A stretch of DNA of 64,000 nt from Sphaerolaimus hirsutus (lineage: Eukaryota; Nematoda; Chromadorea; Monhysterida; Sphaerolaimidae): NCBI GenBank assembly GCA_964036195.1, contig OZ038450.1:31064794-31128793 (forward strand), read 5' to 3'. Position numbers and translations under genes: made by a program. Every line of letters begins with the position of its first letter. Position 1 is the first letter of the stretch. The notes below the pieces were generated by a model, which was not told the origin of the DNA, ran no database searches, and saw only the letters and a program-made list of their open reading frames with translations. Shown piece after piece: positions 9,801 to 24,800 of the stretch.

Positions 9801-12800
9801 AAATTTTCTTCAGTAAACTAGTGTGTGTAGCGACTATATGTTATGGGAATAGGGAACTATTTATTATGCAAGCCCTAACAAACTCAAAACAGTGTATTTA
9901 TATTCAATTGAAAAAAATTATGCGGGGAAAATTGATGCATCATAAACACCTCTATGCTAGGGTGTCAAAAAAACTGAAGGGCAAAAAATTTCATATATCG
10001 GGATATGGAAAACAGAAAATGAAAAGATAAAAAATTGTACACGTGAAAAACGAAAGCGGTGGTGAATGGAAAGTCGACGCGCCCTAGTTGAAGCTTGTAA
10101 AATATTTGAGTAAGTGTGTTAAAGGATTTTATCGGAATCCAAAATTCCTGTCAAATAAAATACTGCAATTCGAAACTTCAATTTGCATATGATTTTAACA
10201 CCCAACTCGCACACCCCCCTAACCCCCCCCCCCCAAAAAAAAAAAACGCACCAAACTTGGCCAGGGCCCTCCTATGCCTTGCCTGCACCACAACTGGATC
10301 CTTACCCTGATCCTGATCCCGATCCTGACAGGCACCCCCCGCATTGCTGCTGGTCACGGCAGAGTCCACAGAACCAGGGGGCAGTCCCAGACCCTGTAAA
10401 ATACTCTGTAAAATGTAAAATGTCATGCAAAGTGTCAAAAGTCATGTAAAATGCCCTTCAAAATGGCAAACGTACATTAAACATTACAGAAAACAGAAAC
10501 AGATTTTTTTTTGCACTTGGCGGAAACGGAAAACAATTTGCCTGCGGAAAACGGACAATGGAAAGTTGATACCCTACGTTTGCCATTTTACAGTGCATTT
10601 TACATGACTTTATACACTTTGCATGATATTTTACATTTGACAGGGCACTTTACAGGGTCTGGGAATGGTACCGGCCAGGGAGTCGGTGCTCGCATTGGCC
10701 GGCTCGAAGGCGTTGTTCGTAGCGTTTGCTAGTAGAGTCGCATTGCTTGTGCTGGGCTGATGGGGGCCTGGGCAGATTGGGGTGGTTTTTTTTGCGCTAG
10801 ACCAGTGTGGGTGGGTGGAATGGTGTCGTGCTGAATATTGAATGTACCTATTTACGTTTGTTTAATACTGGGTACCGTATATCCTTGAATAAGACCCCCT
10901 TGAAAAACATTGGTACCCTGAATGACACACTCCTACAAAACTTCTGACGAAATAATAGCGCCCATGGGGTCTTATTAGAGGATATACGGTACGTTAAATT
11001 GAAGTTGCAACACAACACGTTGACTCGAAATACCGTCAAAGGGTTATTTTTTCAGGGTCTCAGGCTACTTGGAGGGGGTTATTTTTTATAATCTCGCTCA
11101 GACGTGGGGGCATTTCAAGCGGGCGGGTGGGTATAACGAAGCAATACCGTATTTACAATCGTATCGGTTTTCGTTACTTGAAAAACGTTTCACGAATGGA
11201 CTTTGTTGCAGAATGAATGCAAAGTCTAGAAAAAAGTTCTGGCGCAATTGCTATTTAGTTTGTTGGTGCGGATATAAAAGTCGCCGAAACACTGGCGCCA
11301 AGTTCAAACAGCGCCATAACGTATTTATCTGGAAGCATGGCGCCAAGCGCCAATCGCTGTGCGCAAAGTAACGCCAAGCTGTAAACACCATGGTTATTTT
11401 TGCTTTGGCGTTGGCGCCATGGCGTATTTATATCACTAGCAGTCAGGGACATAGGTATCCAGGATTTTTGAGCGGGGGGGGGGCTGCTTGTTTACGGAGC
11501 CCGGCGAACAGGAGGGGGCTCAGCCTCCCCCCCTGAAATTAAAAGGCGCCACGCCATGGCACTGGCGCCATTCATAGGCGCCATGCCTTGACGCCATTGG
11601 CGCTGGCGCCAGCGCCAGAAACCGCTGTAAATATATGTATGAAAAAACATGTTCATATAGAGCGGCGGGCACATCATTTCATGGATTTGTGTCACCGGGG
11701 ACCGATCCGCTTATAATTAGGTGTTGGAAGGGAGGATTAGGGTTGGAAAAAAAACGTTTTTTTTTAACTCGATGTTTTTTAAAAAAAAAAAACGTTTTTT
11801 TTTAAAAGCTCCCAGATATGACCTAGTGTCAACATATATAGGTATATCAGACACTGGCAATACTCTGTGATGTTAAATATGACCATATAATGGCTGTGGA
11901 GCCATGGGATAGCATTATAAGTGGTGATTTGTGTCAAAAATATCCATTTTTCGTCGACATATCGTTCGTATATCGCCTTATAGTCGAATGTGCGTGACTT
12001 CAGGTAAAGTTTGGCACGGAATAGTAATCAAACAAGGTTATAAAAGGAGGTTGTTACTTTGGGAGTGAATTTACACACTGTGGAGGTACATGGAAGCACA
12101 TTACCTCAATATTATATATTACAGCAACATATGTCGGCTTATTCACCCATGGTAGCACATAGAAATGGATGTTTTGATACTAAAAATGCAACAAAACCAA
12201 TGAAAACAACCGCCAATGTCAATTTGTGTGTGAAATTGCGCGCTTGCGCGCAAAAATTTTGCAAAATACCTAGTGCTTAGTACTAAAAATTTCGGCTGAT
12301 GTTTTTTTTTTAAAAAAAAACATTTCGGACGTCATGTTTTTTTTTAAAAAAAAACGTTTAAAAAAAACATCGGCCAACCCTAGGGAGGATCGCGCGCTAG
12401 CGCGCGAAATTTTTGCACCTGCCATGAAAAATGTATCGGAAAAGTTGCATTTCCCGGGATTTTTTAGGCCTCACCCCGGGAGCGGGGGGGGGGGGGCTGC
12501 AGCCCCCCCCCCGCCCCCCCCCTGGATACGTCCTTGCTAGCAGTTATTCTACCTATTCGAAGCAATTTGAAACACCATCAAAACTGCAATCATTTTGCAT
12601 TTCTTTGCAGTACTTTGTGCCGTCGCTCAACTAATTCAATGGCGGAATTGACGAAATTGCGATATACACATCTGTTGGTTAAGCACATTAAGCATATGTA
12701 GACGGAAAAAAACATATTTTACATATTTAGGTGATAAAATGCAAAAATACCATTCATATGATATACTTCTATTCAATTTTATAGCACGAATTCCCATGCA

Positions 12801-15800
12801 TATAAAAATGATGGTACCATTTTTTCTAACAGTTATTTAGCTAACAGTCAGATAAGAAAACATTTATATTGACTAAAAAAGCAAATTGTCAAATGACCAA
12901 ATTCAGACAATCCTTAAAATGTCATAATAATTATGTAGTCATAAGTGCAGAGTAAACTTGCAAATTGTCTGTAAATAATTCTATAGGAATTTGGAACTTT
13001 AAAGCTTGCAAGGTGTCTGAAATTTTGTCACTTGACAGTTAATTTGACGACATACAGAATATTCCAGAAAAAAAAGAATGAATATTATAGTGGCACTGTG
13101 AGTTTATCAAATAACTTAACTTATCACTACCCAGGTTTCCTCAGATATCATAGCAATTTTTGACATTTTACTTGGCATCTTAAAGGACTTTACAAATTTT
13201 GAATAATATTTGACATAGACACAGCTTTTTACAATTAATTTTTTTCAACGAAATATTCCTCCAAAACGCAGCTCGATTGCAATCGGTGGGCAAATTTTGT
13301 CCTCTGGGAGTTCGAATGCAGCGGAAAATATTCCTATATTTTATCAAGCGAGGATTGAAATCAGCAACACGGATAGCCCTACTGTGGAAACAATGTACCA
13401 TATTTGCTTGAATAATTCCCCCTTGAATAATCCCCAACAGGGGTCTCCTAGGGGGGGGGGGGGGGGGCTGCCCCCCAAATCGGCCAGCTATCTATATATC
13501 CTGAGGCAAAATTTTTGGCTACTACCCCCAAAGACCCCCCCCCCCAAATCGCTCAGCTATCTATCCATCTGGAGTGGTTTTTGTGAAATTTTGCCCCAAT
13601 TTTCGCTTAAAGTCCATAATTTTCGCACCTTTTTATAGTTTTTCACCTTCAAAATCGTGCTCTCCGGCTATATGCATCATTATATGCCTGTTTTTTAGCC
13701 ATTTTAAACCTACTTTTGACTGATTATTAGCGGGTTTTTTCCCTTTCGGCCTTCTATGCACTGAAAGCCTAAATATTTTGCCCCCGCGAGCCCCCCCCCC
13801 CCCAGAAAATTTTTTCAGCTATCTATCCCTCGGGAGGAGCGATTTGCTATCTATCCAGCCCCCGCGAGGGCCAAAATCTTGGAGACCCCTGATCCCCATC
13901 TTGAATACAACCCCCTTAAGACGAGTGAGCAAAGCGTACATCATCCCTGTTTGAAAAATTCCCCACTTCAGGCATATTATCAATTTGTTATGTCCAATTT
14001 TTACAAGATGTTATTGTGTTTACAAAGCCTATTTTGTGCAATGAGTAAAAAAAATATGCTTGAATCTTTTGATGAAATAATAATCCGCCTTTCTTGAAAA
14101 ATTTCCCCCTCAAAATTCTCCCTCATAAAGTCCGACGAACAAGAATTCCCCAAGGGAATTTTTCGAGCAAATACAGTAACTCAATATTGCGTTTTGTGCT
14201 GTTTACATTTTTGTCACAAAATATAAATTTATCCTTAAACTTGAACACGCAGCTGCACCAAAGAGCGACTTTTGACAATTATCAGTAAGCTACCAAAATC
14301 CACGAGACCACAGTATGTTCTAGGATTTCAAGCGTGTCAAAGGTTGTTGTATCGAAATCTATTGGCGTTGGCTTACAACAAGTTTGTTAAAAAATTTTTG
14401 TCATTTTTTACATCTTGTCATAGCTGCATTTAAATATTAATGACGAGTGAATGATGAAAAGAATACATTATTGTGGTGGGTAGTGATGTCACATAAAGGC
14501 ACCGGAAAAACGGCACCACACAGCACCGGCATCACTCCCTTTGCATGAAAATGGCACCTAGGCACCAGCAAAAATTGCGAGGGCACGGCACCGGCACCGG
14601 TGAAAGTGCCTTTTGGTGTCAAGCACCAGGACACAGGTGCCGCAGTCGGTGCCTTTACATCACTTATGGCGGGACGTTTTACAACGCTTTAAAACAAATA
14701 CATATAGCAACTTTTAGTTCACCATTTAACTTTTCCAATCTCCACTAATTTTAAAATCACCATTTTTCCTGTCAAATTCACATTTTTTTGCGCGTAGAGG
14801 CGGAGACATAATGGAGAAAACGATTACCGTGGAGCAACACAAATTCCCCTGCGATCTGTGGAAAGTGGCGAATACAGCCGACCCAACCGTAGAAGTAAAA
14901 TGCAGCGTGATATTATCCGATGGAAGTACTACGCCTTGGACAGAGACGAAAAAATTCACCAGAACTGGGGTATTTAAATTGGCCACGATTTTTTAAAAAT
15001 CTTTTTAAAATTGACAGTGACAAAAATTCTCTCGCAGCAATACCCCTGGCCGTCGACATTTAATTACGGCCAACTGGATAAATTGCTGGTGGAATTTGTG
15101 AAAACGACACTGGCTAATTAAGCCTTGTATTTATGAGCTCATTGCATGAATCAATTTGCACATGCAAATCAAAATTTTAAAAATCAACAATGGGCTTATA
15201 AAGAATCAGGAAAAATCGATCGTGTGAATACATAGTTTCAATTTTCAATAAAACGATTTCAGAAAATTTCAATTTGCATGTGCATTTTGAATTAGCTTAC
15301 TCAGCGGGTCCTGTGCATCGATCAATGATAAAAATATAGGTTTATCTTTAAACTATGTTATCCATTTCATTTCATGTCATTTCATGTCCTGCTTTCAAAT
15401 ATTTACAATGTGAATGGAAATTGTGGGAACAATATAGCATGATCGATAAACATAACAAAAAAAAACCCACGAACCCAACATTCACCCACTACTCACCTCG
15501 CACCCTGCCCTCAGGGGGCTGCGAGCTCTGTCTAGCAGACCCCTGTCTATTTCCACCACTCCTAGAAGTATTAGAATCAGCATTCAACCTGCCAGCCCAG
15601 CTGTGCGCTGGTGAAGATGGCACTATGGCAGTTGGCAGAGTGCCAAGTGTGAATAAACTGGCATTGCAGGGTTCCAGTTGGGTTCGGTTAAGGTGCTGGG
15701 TGTTTGTGGGTTGGCTGTGGGATGTGTCCAGGGTGTCGTTGCTGCAATTGGGTGGTTGAAGTGTGTTTTAGGTTATTGAAAGTGAAATGGCAAAATTGAA

Positions 15801-18800
15801 TGGGAAAATGATGAAATTCCGGCATGGATCTGTGCTCCTGACTACATTTTTTGTGACACTGTATACTTCAACTGCCAAATTTCGCCACAAATGCAAAATG
15901 TTACAGTAGGAAATTCAATGCAATCAATGACACTGGAAATTTTTATACTACCGTACAAAATTTTTATACTCCCCCCCCCCTTGAATAACTCCCCCCTGTT
16001 AGCCAGGTGAGGAAAAAATAACACCTCCCCTTGAATAACTCCCCCCTCCTGAACAACCCCCCCTCTGCATATTTGATATCCCAATCCACAACGTGTATTT
16101 GAATGATTCAAATACTGTTGAAAACAAATTTTTTCATGAAAACCTTGTTTTTGTTTTTAAACTGATAATACTTGGATTGCATCAGTTGATGAAATGCATT
16201 CACGCAAGGAATAAAGTGCAAGTTCCGAGGAAAAAATGACTCCCCCCCCTCGAATAGCATCCCCCCTTGAATAACTTCCCCTCCAAAACTTCTGACGAAA
16301 TAATAACTTCCATGGGGTCTTATTCGAGGATATACGGTAAATTAAAACTATAACACAAACCTGTTGCCACACAATCTATTGTCCATCGTAGCAAACATTT
16401 TCACAGCTGGAGGGAGCACATTCATTGTTTGGTCAAAATCTAGACAATGCTCAGGTTTGGGTGGTCTTGGCGGCACACTCAAGGGGGCAGGATTTCGGGA
16501 AAATAACTGTGTAAAAAAGGGGTTAAAGTGAGCAGAGAACTTGGTTCACGTAATTTCATTACATTGTGTTTGGTACAAATGTTTATGGACTAGTGCCACC
16601 CCAAAAGTTTTTCACTTCTCAGGTATTAGTTCCCATCTGAAATGGCGATAGCTGAAAACTTTGGATACTCACCGAAAAATGAGACTGAAACGCTGGGCAT
16701 GAATACCGTATTTCCTCGAACCCCCCCCCCTCGAATTACCCCCCTCAAAATGGGCACAATGAATTTATTAACCCCCCTCGAAATAACCCCCAAATTCAGT
16801 GTATACAGAACGTAGATGACAAAAGCTGCGTTCTGTGATCCGGGAAACGCAGAACACGTTAAAACAATGACTACCTATGTTATGTTAGACCAGGGTTTAT
16901 ACTGTTTGTCTACGTACTTATATAAGTCTCTATAGTTTTATAAATGGCGGTTTTGGTTGCATTTTTTGACGTCTGCGTACGCATAACCAAAAACATAAAC
17001 AGCATAAACAGCGTTTTAGTACTGGGATTTCAAAAAATTTCTGCCGAATTAATACCCCCCCCCCCTCGTTTAACCCCCCCCCTCAAAATTTCCACTCTGA
17101 AAAAATAAACCCCCCGGGGGGTAATTCGAGGAAATACGGTAGATGTAAACTAAATAGGAATGTCAATTGCCAAATAAATCACCATTTATACAAACTAACA
17201 AAATCACAATCCTTGATCAAAATCTCCACCACAACATTGCAAAATTTTATATCCATTATAGCAGAGAGGGTTTCCTCTTTTGGCCTCAGCAAAGATGGCC
17301 CAAAACAGACTCCCAAATTTCCCACTGTCATAAGATTTTTGCCACTGTTGTCAGTTACTCTGAGTGAAAAGTGACAAAATTCAGATTTGAATTTTTTTTA
17401 AAGTTTCAAAATCAAAGTGTCCAACTTTTTCAAGTGTTTCATGAGCGTTTCCAAAACGACAAAGTTGCTCTTCGGCAGTTGATAGAGATAATAATGAACA
17501 TGGTGTTTTCTTTCACTTTGTGTTGGCATTTTTGCGGCAGAAATGAATTTGTTGTGTAGATCATAGGTCATCACAGGTTCTGGCAAACTCCTGCGATGGT
17601 CGAAATTTTATATTTTACTAGCGTCAGTGTCCCAATGGCCCTACACACACTAGTTTTCACCGTGACTTGTGTGAAAACTGAAATGGCCACATGGCCACAT
17701 CCAGCCTACTCTTTTTGTATGCTTTATGTGTTTAAGTTGTAAATCTTTCAAATTTTAACTTTCATTAATTTGAATTCAAATTGAAATTCAATGAAATCAT
17801 TCAACCGCGTTCATTAATTTGCATTTGAAAAAATTTCAGTTTCACATGAAGTCACGGTGAAAACTAGTGTGTGTGGGCACAATGTTGGATGGTTAATTTG
17901 TGTAAACTTCAACAACTTATTGTTCAATTTTGTGAATCCAACATTCAAATTAAGCGACATGCCAGAATAAAATGCACAATTGAGGTTCGCACTGATCCAA
18001 AAGAAACAAATGTGGTTTGATTTACTATGGAACAAATTAAATCAGAATGAATTACCGTATTACCTCGAATTATCCCCCCCCCCTTGAATTGACCCCCCCC
18101 CCCTCGCATTAACCCCCCCCCCCTCAAAATGGGCTGGGGAAATAATACCCCCCCCCTCGAAATACCCCCCCTCCGGAATGATGTACATCATGTATGCAAT
18201 GTACATGATGTATTTATTACTACTTATTTGCATCGCAGCTACACTTATATGCTCATTTGTGTACAGATGTACATCTAAAGCCCCAATATGACCTATTTTC
18301 TCACATTTATTACCGTTTTTGTGTAAGAAAAGGGATATTCTTTAGTATGAATTTCACGAAAATTTCTGGCGAAATAATAAACCCCCCCCCCCTCGAATTA
18401 ACCCCCCCTCAAATTTTGCTGGCGAAATCATAAACCCCCATGGGGGTATTTCGAGGTAATACGGTAAATTAACTATGAAAGAGAACTATATAAATTTAAC
18501 GAAATAAAAATTTAGATATTCATAAATAACTAACTGCGGTCAAAAATCCTACAGTAATGTGCCTACACACACTAGTTTTCACCGTGACTTCGTGTGAAAA
18601 CTGAAATTTTTTAAAATGCGAATAAATGAAGCTGGTTGAATGATTTAATTAAAATTTAATTTGAATTTAATTTAATAAAAGTTACAAATTGAAAATTTGT
18701 AAACTAAAACACATATAGAATACAATAAGAGTAGGCTGAATGTCGCCATGTGGCCATTTCAGTTTTCACACAAGTCACCGTGAAAACTAGTGTGTGTAGG

Positions 18801-21800
18801 GCCATTCAGTCACTTCAGTTTACGCCAGTTGCACAAAATGTTCACCCTGACTAACCCTTTTACATCTAGAAATTCACAAACAAAAGACAAAATACAAGAA
18901 AGAAAAATCCCAAAATCTTCTCACCTGAGGTAGGTTTTAACAGCGCTAGTAATCGTCCTAATTTCCCACTCATTATCATCAGACCAATCGATAATCGACT
19001 GAGTTCTCTCATTCAATCCAAGTTGAAGCAATTTTTGCACTTTCGATGTCACTCCACAATTCCTGTACAAACCCTGTTCATCAAGGCCACGCAATTCGAT
19101 TTGTTCCAGGGACATTTTTAGAAAGTCTGCTCCAATGGAGTTTAAGTGCGCTGGAAATGAGGAAAAATGTGAAATTTGAAAGTTTGTCAAAAATTGATGT
19201 GGATTTTGTAGTGGTCATCTAGAATAGTATACACAACCACACTTTATAAAGTGTCCCGCACTTTATAAAGTGTCCTAGTGAAGTAAACTGTATAGTAAAA
19301 GGAACAGTCGTGAAGTGAATTCTGCAGGTTATCAAGTAAATATTTACATTTGTCAATAGAAATTTGTCACTTTCACTTGATTTGGCTCTTTTTAGAAGAT
19401 ACAACTTACCTTTCACCTTTTAACTTAAATATAGGCAGATCCTAAGTGCTGACTTAAGGCCTCAAAATCAATAAATCATGAGTTATGAGTACATAGATAT
19501 TTTACAATTACAACAATGTTGAAACACATAAAACTATTTTTTTTTTATGCACCAACATGATCATATAAAAGGTTATTAATACTTAAAACTATTTTTTTAT
19601 TATGCACCAACAGGATCATATAAAAGGTTATAAATACTTTCTCAGAAAAGCAAACTTTCATATTTAGAATCAGCAACCCACTCAGATCCTAACAGCAGCA
19701 CATACCCAACCTAAAACTCAAAAACCCTCCCTCCAACCCACTCCCATCCCACCCCAAAACCCACTGCACCCACCTCTGACCACATCCTTCTGATGTGCAC
19801 CTGCGCCCGCGTCCACCCCATTCCCCTGCACATCCCCATGGAGGTGTTCCCTGTGGTCGCTCATGGCGTCCAGCCATAGAGTGCGTTCGTGCTCGCCTGG
19901 GCAGGGGTTGGGGGGGGGGGGGGGTTGGGGGTTTTAGGGGGTGTGATGTTTCTGGAAGTATGTGCAGTAATGTTTTTTTTTATAATTCGTCACTGTTATG
20001 TTGAAGAAATTTTACCTATGGAAAATGTAGAGAATTGAAAATGTAATGTTCACTCGGAACAACATGTAAAAAACGAAACATTCAAGTTTTTGTTGTAAAT
20101 GTAAATCTGGTAGACATTTTTATGCTAAAAACTTCAAAATGGAACATTTCAACATTTCCAGCAAATATCTACAAAACCGAATACCAAAATTTCAAGATTT
20201 TTTTACACAAAATGCTTCATTTCCACAACTCAAAATGTTCACCTGGTGCCTGTAGGGTCAAGGGAGGTTCACTGGAGGGTCTGTCGCAGGGGACAATTTC
20301 AAAACAGAAACGCTTGTCTATGCTCGTGGAGGGCAGGTGGCTGCACGATTTCAGCTTGAATGTTAGGGCAGCGTTCTGGGGGGGGGGGGGGGGTATTCCT
20401 GTTTTAATGAGTTGGAAGTTGTCTCAAGTCATATGTGGATAAGTTTTTTATATTTGGATATTTTTTTGAAGTTTGGTATGCAAATGCATCTTCATTGAGT
20501 ATACGTATTTCTATCGTATTCTACATTTTTTGGAATATGGGATGTATTACAACGAACGTTTCAGTTTGGCACCCCCACCCCCAAATAATTACAGAAATTT
20601 CAGTCAGTAGTTCACATTTCCATAAAATGTCATGTGTCATGTAAAAGACCGTGTCATGTGTATCCAAATATTTTTATATTGTATCCAAATATTATGTTTT
20701 TGTATCCAAACCTGACGTTTTGACATAAGATGTGGATACAAAAACATAAGATTTGGATATGATAAAAAAAGATTAGGATACACATGACGTCTTTTACAGG
20801 GTCTGAGAGTGCCCCCTGATTTTAACTATTTATAAACACAGGTAAATTTCCGCACTCACCACAGCCGAATGCATATCCTGCTTCATCGACTGCGAGTAGG
20901 GAATCATTGTGAATATATGCGATTCCTTCTGATACACGCAATAATACTTTGTCCAATTCGTCAGCCCTATACTTCGCTCTGCAATTAAAAATATATATTA
21001 CCGGTAATTATTTAATGAATATTAGAAACGATACTCGGAGGGACTTATTCATGTTCATTCTGAAAAATGGAAAAGCGCATTGAACCACGAACGTCATCCT
21101 TTATTATTTATATGCGCCGTGTGAAATGTGCAACAGAAAGTTGGCACTGATCCAAAGTGAAGCGACGTGGTTTAATTCCGCTCAAAAAGGTCAGGTGCCA
21201 GTTCCGCAAAATGAGAAGTGAGAAGTGAAATGGCAAAAGTGAAGTAAAAGCGCAAAGGCGAAGTGAAATGGCAAATGAATTGGCAAGTGAAATGGCGAAA
21301 GCAAAGAGAAATTTCTTTTTCTTTTTATTATTTTACTTCGCCTTTGCCATTTCACTTCTCACTTCTCATTTTGCTAAACTGGCCCCAGATATAACAAAAT
21401 GAACTATAAAGCGCAAGGAATCCGACCAAAGATATCTCAATTTCAGACATAAGTATTCACACCTAACTATTCCAATCTTACACGTCAATAGGTCACTCAA
21501 AATAAAGCTCATTTACAAAGCCCAACTTACTTCTCTCCATCAAATACAAATATCCCTGATGTATATTGCTGCTGTGTTGTGGAGCTATGGCATCATTAGA
21601 TACACTCGTACTGGGCTCAACTGCGGTTTGACTTTGATTGTGTTGGCCCCAGCGAAACTGAGTTGTATTTAAGTGGTGTTTGATTTAAGTTAAAAATTTT
21701 TAAAAATGTGAGGAAAATGGGAAGTTTTTGTGGTTATTTTGGTTTTCCCATCATAATGTTGGTCAAGAAATTTTGTGGATCAGTGTCTGTATGTGAAGAA

Positions 21801-24800
21801 AGTAACAAAATATGCACTTGATGCCTGATGAAAAACGCTGAAAATTCTGAAAAGCGGAAAAAATTCTAGCGGGCCATTCCCATTTTTGACTTGAACATTT
21901 TTAAGTGGGGGATTATTCAAGTATTTCCATATTTATGTAAATTTTCAGAAGAGAATAACTCACAGCATTGTGTCTCAAACTGAGCATCTTGTGTTTGAGT
22001 GATTCCGCTTCAGCTTGCATAGCCTCGAAGCTTTCCCTCGTCTGAAGTTATTGACGAAAAAGTTGGCAAATTATAAATACCGTATTACCTCGGAATACCC
22101 CCACGGGGGTTTATGATTTTGCCAGCAAAATTTGAGGGGGGTTAATTCGAGGGGGGGTTTATTCGAGGGGGTTTTTTATTTTTCGTCAGAAATTTTCGTA
22201 AGGATCGTAGTAAATTGTAGGCATTTGCATACCCAAAACAGGTAATAAATGTGTCCAAACAGGATATATTTGGACATAAAAACGTAGATAGCTACACAAA
22301 CTAGCTTATGTGCAGCTGCAATGCAAATTAACAGTAATATACATCATGTACATTGCGTACATGACGTATTTATTATGTACATGACGTACATCATTCCGAA
22401 GGGGGGGGGGGCTATTTCGAAGGGGGGGGTTATTATTTCCCCAGCCCATTTTGAGGGGGGGGGGTTAATTCGAGGAAGGGTAAATCAAGGGGGGATAACT
22501 CGAGGTAATACGGTACTTGATATACATTTTATTCAAATTGATAGCTACTTTGAATTTATTTCCAATCATTTGAGGAAGCAAAAAAATTCATCGTTTTTTT
22601 ATGAATTAATAACTACTAAAAATATTAAATCAGCAGCATACCGTATTTCTTCTAATAGAACGGCATACCTCCAATAGAACGAGACCTCCAATAGAACGCC
22701 AGGTTTTGGCACATTTTTGCACTGACGAAAACAATAGAACGGCAGTCTCCGATAGAAAGGCACCCCCAATAGTACGGCAGGTAAAAAAGTTGACGAAAAA
22801 AATAAATCGGCGCTCTTCTATTAGAAGAAATGCGGTATTTTGAATGGTAATCTTGCGCTTACGCTAGGACCCTAATGTGCCTACACACACTAGTTTTCAC
22901 AGTGACTTCGTGTGAAAACTGAAATTTTTTCAAATGCAAATTAAAAATCACGGTTGAATGATTTGATTTGATTTAAATTTGAGTCTAAATAAATGGTAGT
23001 TAAACTTTGAAAATTTGAAAACTAAAACACATAAAGCATACAAAATGAGTAGGCTGGATGTCGCCATGTGGCCATTTCAGTTTTCACATAAGTCACGGTG
23101 AAAACTAGTGTGTGTAGGGCCAATAAGACAAAAGTGAAACGAAAAACAATTCGTAAAATCTAAAAGCCAACCTTTTCCACTTTAATTTGCACCTCGTCCA
23201 AGTACGGCTTGAAATCCTCGTGGATTATATGACCTACATTTTTATTAAATTGCCATTTAATAAAACTAAAATTTTATTAAAATACTATGATTGTAAATTT
23301 TCAAGAAAACTCCAGCTAACCAATGTGGTAAAACGAAAGCCAACTGTACAGAAATGTACTAAGGGTTTTGACGAAATCGAATTTCAAACGTTCTTCCACT
23401 GATTGTAGTACGAAAACGTAATCAAAGGATGCCTGCAAATCACATTGATAATTAGTGCGATACATTTGCAAATGTATTTGCACATGTACTAAATTGGAAA
23501 TGTGTTTGTTGAACTGCAACTACAGGTAAAGCGTATTTCTCTAAATGAGTTCATGGAAATATGCTTGAGATTTTGATGATATAATAATCCATCCCCCCCC
23601 TCTTGAATACTTTCTGCCTTTTAATAGACCCCCCTAAAACGTATGACGAAAAAATTCACCGGGAAATTATTCGAGCAAATATGGTAATTTACTTAAGTTT
23701 ACATGCAGGCATATCTCATTTACAAATGCAAATAGATCTGCACACGTAAATACTTTAAATTTTGCATTGTAAAAAGTACCCATTCATAAAAGTACCCACC
23801 TTATAAAAGCAACATCTTTCCATTTCCAAAGCTTCATCAACTTCCTTGAAATCAACATTTTTGTGCCTTTGTCTTTTCACGGCAGTTGACAAATGGAGGT
23901 GTTTTTCAAGTGAACTGTAGTATTTGGCACTGGCTTTGTCGAACTTTTTCTTGTCTTCCTGTGTTTAAAAGGTTATTGTATTATTTATCATGTTTGAAGA
24001 AATGCAATTAAAGTGTAGCAAAAAGAACGGCTTTATTATACCGTATTTCCTCGAAATACCCCCGGGGGGATGATTGTTTCATAGTGGTCTCGAGAGGGGG
24101 GGGTAGTACGAGGGGGGGGGTATTTCGAGGGGGGTTATAATTTCACAAGAAAATTTTTGAAATCCCAGTACGAAATTGTCGTCTGAAACGTACGCAGACG
24201 TCGAAAAATGCAACAAAAACCGCCATTTATAAGGTTCTGTAGACTAATATTAGTATGTAGATGGTATGAACACTGTTGTAACGTGACACCGACGTTGTTT
24301 TAACATGTGTTCTGCAGTACACAGAACACAAACTACGTTCCCTTTACACTCAATTTGGGGGGGGGTATTTCGAGGGGGGGGGGGGGTGATTGTTTCAAAG
24401 TGGTCCCCAGAAAGGGGGGGGGGGTAGAACGATTTGTGTTTACCGCAATGAGGTGTCTGTCTGGGTAAACTGCTGTTGATGGACATATAAAATAACTCAT
24501 TTCGGTCAACTCAAATGGATTCGAACCTGATTTTCGACTTTTCCAATTTTTTTAAAATTTCTGTAGAAAACTTGTGTACGCGGTCACAGCGATGTTATAC
24601 GCACTAGTCAAATTTCTTTTTTTTCGAAATTTTTGACACTTTCCGAGCAATTTAAAGAAGACAATTAAAACGAGCAAACCTGCAGCGCCTTGCCAATGCG
24701 TTCCCTTCTAAATTGATGCAATGGCTCAATATAAAGTCTCTCGGCTTCCTCTAGCTGCAAAAAAAAATTGAATTTTTTAAAAACAATACAATATTACGGC

